A stretch of 64,000 bases of DNA, taken from positions 124,001 through 188,000 of the forward strand of contig JAWKSY010000005.1 of the NCBI GenBank assembly GCA_041402125.1, read 5' to 3'. Both the position numbers and the translations under genes were made by a program. This stretch comes from JAWKSY01 sp041402125 (GTDB lineage Bacteria > Planctomycetota > GCA-002687715 > DRQF01). This document shows, one piece after another, positions 61,081 to 64,000 of this stretch (its first letter is position 1; the number at the start of each line of letters is the position of its first letter). The notes beneath the pieces were generated by a model. It searched no databases and was not told the origin of the DNA. It was given only the letters and a program-made list of their open reading frames with translations.

Positions 61081-62604
61081 ATGCAGATCCGAACCGATGC
61101 TCCCCGCGAGGGAGCCCGCAGCCCATCCACCTCCCGGTCCGTCGGTGCCTCCGACGCGGCTCCGGGCGACTTCCTGTCCCTGCTGGGCGGAGTCCTCGAG
61201 GCCGGGACCCGGGAACGCCCCTCGGCCCCCGTCGACCCGAAGGCGGCCGACGCCGAGGCCGAGGACGACGCCGCGCCGGTCGCCGAGACCGCGCCCGGAG
61301 ACGAGGCCTCCGCCGAGGAGGTCGAGATCGAGGAGACCGACGAGACGGAGGAGGCTCCCGAGGCGGCGCCCGGCCGCGACGTCGCGCTCGAGACTCCGGG
61401 CCTCGTCGTGGAGGCGCCGCTCGTCGCCGACCCGGCCCTCGCCCCGGTCGCCGTCACGCCCTCGCTCGCGTCCGGCGACGAGGTCGTCGAGTCCGATCTC
61501 GACGCCCCCGAGTCGGCACCCGTGAGCGCGACCACCGCCTCCGATCCGGCCGCGGCCCGACCGGTCGAGGAACCCGCTCCGCTCGCGCCGACCGGGGAAG
61601 CGCTCCCCGCCGCGCGCATCACCGCGGATGCCGCCGCCGAGCGGATCGAGACGAACTCCGACGCGACCGAGGCCGATCCGCGCGCGCTCGCCACCGGGCC
61701 CGCGCCGGCCGCGAGCCGGACCCCGGCGACCGCGCCGGTCGCGACCGCCGCCGAGGCGGACGTCGCGCCGTCGCTCGAATCGACCGCCGTCGAGACGACT
61801 CCGACGGCTCCCGTCGCGTCGCCCGCGGCCGTCACCACCGCCGCGACCGAGGCGTCCGCGCCGCGCCGCCCCGCGGAGATCGAGACCTCGCTCGACGTCC
61901 CGGTCGACGCCGCCGATCTCGAGGTGGTCGAAGACACCGAGGGCGGCGAGCCGGAGGTGGTCGCCGCGACCACCGAGGCCGACCTCGCCGCCGCGTCGGA
62001 GGGTGCCTCGACGGAGGACGGCGATGCCGTTCTTCCGCGCTCGGACGCCGCCCACCGGCCCGCCGCCGCGCGAGGCGGCGAGGATGCCCCCGCGCTGGAG
62101 CGCGCGGTCGATCCCGCTCCGGCCGCCACCGCGCGTCCGGCCGCGGCGAGCGCCGCGCCCGGCGCCGCGCGTCCCGAGGGAGCGCCCTCGACTCTCGAGA
62201 TCCGCGATCTCACCGAACAGATCCGCCTCAGCACGCGCCCCGGAGTCTCGCGGATCCAGCTCGTCCTCGAGCCCGTCGAGCTCGGACGCCTGGTCATCCG
62301 GCTCTCGCTCAAGGGGCAGCACCTCGTCGGCCAGGTCTCGGCCGAGTCCGCCGAGGTCCTGCAGACGCTCCGCGAGAACCTGCCCGCTCTCCGCTCGGCG
62401 CTCGCCGGCACCGGAGTGGCGGTCGAGGACTTCAGCTTCGAACACCGCGACTCGCGATCGGATCGCGAGGCCGCGTCCGAGACCCCGCGCACGGACCCCG
62501 GCCGACGCCGAGCCGCGCGCATCTTCCAGGCCACGGAACGGGTGGGCGCCGCGCTCCCCCGCGTCCGGGTCGACGCGTCGGACGGTCTGAACATCTGGGT
62601 CTGA
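61081..62604 (+). CDS. fliK: Flagellar hook-length control protein FliK-like
   Basis: A 507-aa exported flagellar protein in the classical FliK layout. The long N-terminal part (about 25-380) is low-complexity, rich in Ala, Pro, Glu and Thr. The globular C-terminal Flg_hook domain (about 388-455) shows RIQLVLEPVELGRLVIRLSL, QVSAESAEVLQTLRENLPAL and ALAGTGVAVEDFSF. FliK acts as the ruler that switches secretion from hook to filament. ATG 61081 is used; GTG 61072 would add three residues. It follows a sigma-54 type promoter and precedes flgD. Confidence 0.9.
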   Translation: MQIRTDAPREGARSPSTSRSVGASDAAPGDFLSLLGGVLEAGTRERPSAPVDPKAADAEAEDDAAPVAETAPGDEASAEEVEIEETDETEEAPEAAPGRDVALETPGLVVEAPLVADPALAPVAVTPSLASGDEVVESDLDAPESAPVSATTASDPAAARPVEEPAPLAPTGEALPAARITADAAAERIETNSDATEADPRALATGPAPAASRTPATAPVATAAEADVAPSLESTAVETTPTAPVASPAAVTTAATEASAPRRPAEIETSLDVPVDAADLEVVEDTEGGEPEVVAATTEADLAAASEGASTEDGDAVLPRSDAAHRPAAARGGEDAPALERAVDPAPAATARPAAASAAPGAARPEGAPSTLEIRDLTEQIRLSTRPGVSRIQLVLEPVELGRLVIRLSLKGQHLVGQVSAESAEVLQTLRENLPALRSALAGTGVAVEDFSFEHRDSRSDREAASETPRTDPGRRRAARIFQATERVGAALPRVRVDASDGLNIWV

Positions 62605-62615
62605 GGGAGGGAACG

Positions 62616-63269
62616 ATGGAGATCGCATCAACGGCCGCCGGGGCATCCGGCACGCTCGGAGGCGTCAGCTCCGGGGCGTCTTCGCGAGTGAACACGCAGG
62701 ACTTCCTGCAGCTTCTCACGACGCAGCTCGCGAACCAGAACCCGCTCGAACCGATCGGCGACACCGAGTTCATGGCGCAGCTCGCGCAGCTCTCGGCCGT
62801 CGAGCAGGCGGAGAACCAGAGCTCGTTGCTCGAGCAGATCCTCTCCGGGATCCAGGCGACCAACGTCCTGTCCGGCCTCGGCAACGCCTCGAGCCTCATC
62901 GATCGCACCATCAGCTACTTCGACGGCAACGCCATCGCCGAGGGTCGAGTCGGCGGCGTCAGCTTCGCGGACGGTCAGATCCGCCTCGAGGTCGGCAACA
63001 AGCTCGTGCCGCTCGGAAACGTCGTCTCCGTCGTCTCGGGCGGCGGAGCCACCGGGACCCCGGCCGCGGGTGAGAGCGCGGACGAGGTCGCCGGAGAGGC
63101 GGCGGAGGAGGCCGGAGACGCGACCGACGAGGTCGCCTCGACGCCGCCTGCGACCGGCTCGACCACGCCGCCGCCGAGCTCGTCGGCCTCGACGGAGGTC
63201 GACGACGAGCTCACGGACGACGCGAGCGGCAGCTCCGGTCCGGATCCTGACGACGCGATCGACGCCTGA
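62616..63269 (+). CDS. flgD: Flagellar hook-capping protein FlgD
   Basis: A 217-aa assembly cap needed for polymerisation of hook subunits. The conserved N-terminal segment NTQDFLQLLTTQLANQNPLEPI, followed by DTEFMAQLAQLSAVEQAEN, is diagnostic. The middle has ASSLIDRTISYFDGN and a small beta domain. The C-terminal 60 residues are an Ala/Glu/Ser/Pro-rich acidic tail in place of the full FlgD Ig-like domain, so the protein may be shortened. GGGAGG lies 6 nt before the ATG; the gap from fliK is 11 bp. Confidence 0.92.
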   Translation: MEIASTAAGASGTLGGVSSGASSRVNTQDFLQLLTTQLANQNPLEPIGDTEFMAQLAQLSAVEQAENQSSLLEQILSGIQATNVLSGLGNASSLIDRTISYFDGNAIAEGRVGGVSFADGQIRLEVGNKLVPLGNVVSVVSGGGATGTPAAGESADEVAGEAAEEAGDATDEVASTPPATGSTTPPPSSSASTEVDDELTDDASGSSGPDPDDAIDA

Positions 63270-63313
63270 AGGCGCGACGCCAGAAACGAACACGAGAGAG
63301 AGAGCAAACCACC

Positions 63314-64000
63314 ATGTTCACCGCCATGCGCATCGGCCTTTCCGGCCTCCGCTCCACGCAGCAGCAGCTCGACGTCATCGGCAACAACCTGACGAACTCC
63401 GAGACCCTCGGATTCAAGTCGGACCGCATGACCTTCGCGGACGCCTTCTACCGCAACTACGGCTCGGGCACGGGACCCAGCGGCGGCCTCGGCGGCCGCA
63501 ACGGCGCCCAGGTCGGACTCGGCGTCCAGATCGGCTCCGTCGACCACAGCGTCGCCCAGGGCAACCTCATCCAGACGGGCCGGGCGCTCGACATCGCCAT
63601 CCAGGGCAACGGCTTCTTCGTGCTCGGCGACGGCGAGAGCCAGTACTTCACGCGCGCCGGCAGCTTCTCGCTGGACAGCGCGGGCAACCTCGTCGACGGC
63701 AACTCCGGCCTGAAGGTCCAGGACATCAACGGTCAGGGGATCGTGATCGACCAGGACCTCGTGGTCCCGGCGCAGACGACGAGTCTCCTGCAGCTCGCCG
63801 GCAACCTGCCGGCCGTGGTCACCGGCCCGCTGGCCGAGATCCAGGAGTCCTCCACCGCGTACCAGGACGACCAGCCGCCGGCCCTGACGTCGACGGGTTC
63901 GGGCGCCACCGTCGACCTCTCCGGACTCACGCTCAGCTTCATCGTCGACGGCGGCAACGCGCAGTCCGTGACCGTGCCCGCCGGCACCGGCGCGCAGACG
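63314..64000 (+). CDS. flgE: Flagellar hook protein FlgE, N-terminal part
   Basis: The gene runs off the right edge; 229 codons are present. It begins MFTAMRIGLSGLRSTQQQ with the axial-protein motif QQLDVIGNNLTNSETLGFK and carries LGVQIGSVDHSVAQGNLIQTG, ALDIAIQGNGFFVL and FTRAGSFSLDSAGNLVDGN, all typical of FlgE/FlgF/FlgG. Position after fliK and flgD supports FlgE. An Ig-like insertion is starting at about residue 150. Ribosome site is a GAGAGAGAGA purine run about 10 nt before ATG 63314. Confidence 0.9.
   Translation, partial: MFTAMRIGLSGLRSTQQQLDVIGNNLTNSETLGFKSDRMTFADAFYRNYGSGTGPSGGLGGRNGAQVGLGVQIGSVDHSVAQGNLIQTGRALDIAIQGNGFFVLGDGESQYFTRAGSFSLDSAGNLVDGNSGLKVQDINGQGIVIDQDLVVPAQTTSLLQLAGNLPAVVTGPLAEIQESSTAYQDDQPPALTSTGSGATVDLSGLTLSFIVDGGNAQSVTVPAGTGAQT

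Overview
The window is a 64 kb piece of a very GC-rich chromosome of a Gram-negative (diderm), flagellated bacterium. The mix fits a high-GC member of the Planctomycetota or a close relative: very large secreted repeat proteins sharing one C-terminal module, many HEAT/TPR proteins, envelope genes for LPS and outer-membrane assembly, a c-di-AMP synthase block, and a 2-oxoacid:ferredoxin oxidoreductase. This placement is an inference from gene content. No rRNA, tRNA, CRISPR array, insertion sequence or prophage was recognised.

Layout. 1-11.3 kb: a partial HEAT-like gene, an RNA 2'-O-methyltransferase (trmJ-like), a secreted HEAT protein, a secreted Kelch/Ig-like protein, a giant cytoplasmic helical-repeat (TPR-like) protein coupled to a small partner, and a DUF4870 membrane protein. 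11.3-14.2 kb: korAB. 14.7-23.2 kb: a surface-protein island with a small exported protein, a matrixin-like metalloprotease and a 2193-residue protein with ten SdrD/Cna-B-like repeats. 23.7-25.3 kb: plsY-gpsA, for phospholipid precursors. 25.4-34.9 kb: hyuAB, another secreted protein, hutI-fchA (histidine degradation) and a HEAT lipoprotein. 35.2-45.8 kb: a CorC-like CBS protein, recO, then an envelope/cell-wall run (bamD, lptE, ftsH, folP, cdaA, cdaR, glmM). 45.9-52.2 kb: alr, a large AsmA-like protein, a mannose-1-phosphate guanylyltransferase and ruvX. 52.2-56.2 kb: rpsO-pnp and a convergent lpxA. The pnp tail and all of lpxA are broken by about nine single-base-type frameshifts, which look more like sequence error than decay. 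56.6-60.8 kb: a CPBP-like membrane protein, a cobalamin adenosyltransferase, bpt, a lipoprotein, a queD homologue lacking catalytic residues, and infA. 61-64 kb: the start of a flagellar hook operon (fliK-flgD-flgE) behind a sigma-54 type promoter.

How the genes work together. Many neighbours overlap by four bases, usually GTGA, so translational coupling with GTG starts is a general habit here. The folP-cdaA-cdaR-glmM block joins c-di-AMP synthesis to amino-sugar supply, with alr next to it for peptidoglycan. BamD, LptE, LpxA and the AsmA-like protein imply an LPS-containing outer membrane. The most interesting points are the C-terminal module shared by four secreted proteins, the mirror-like architecture of the giant repeat protein, the sigma-54 promoter with a pair of upstream palindromes 31 bp apart, an operator-like palindrome overlapping the korAB promoter, and a recurring TGCTATNNT promoter element that predicts a leaderless cobalamin adenosyltransferase mRNA.
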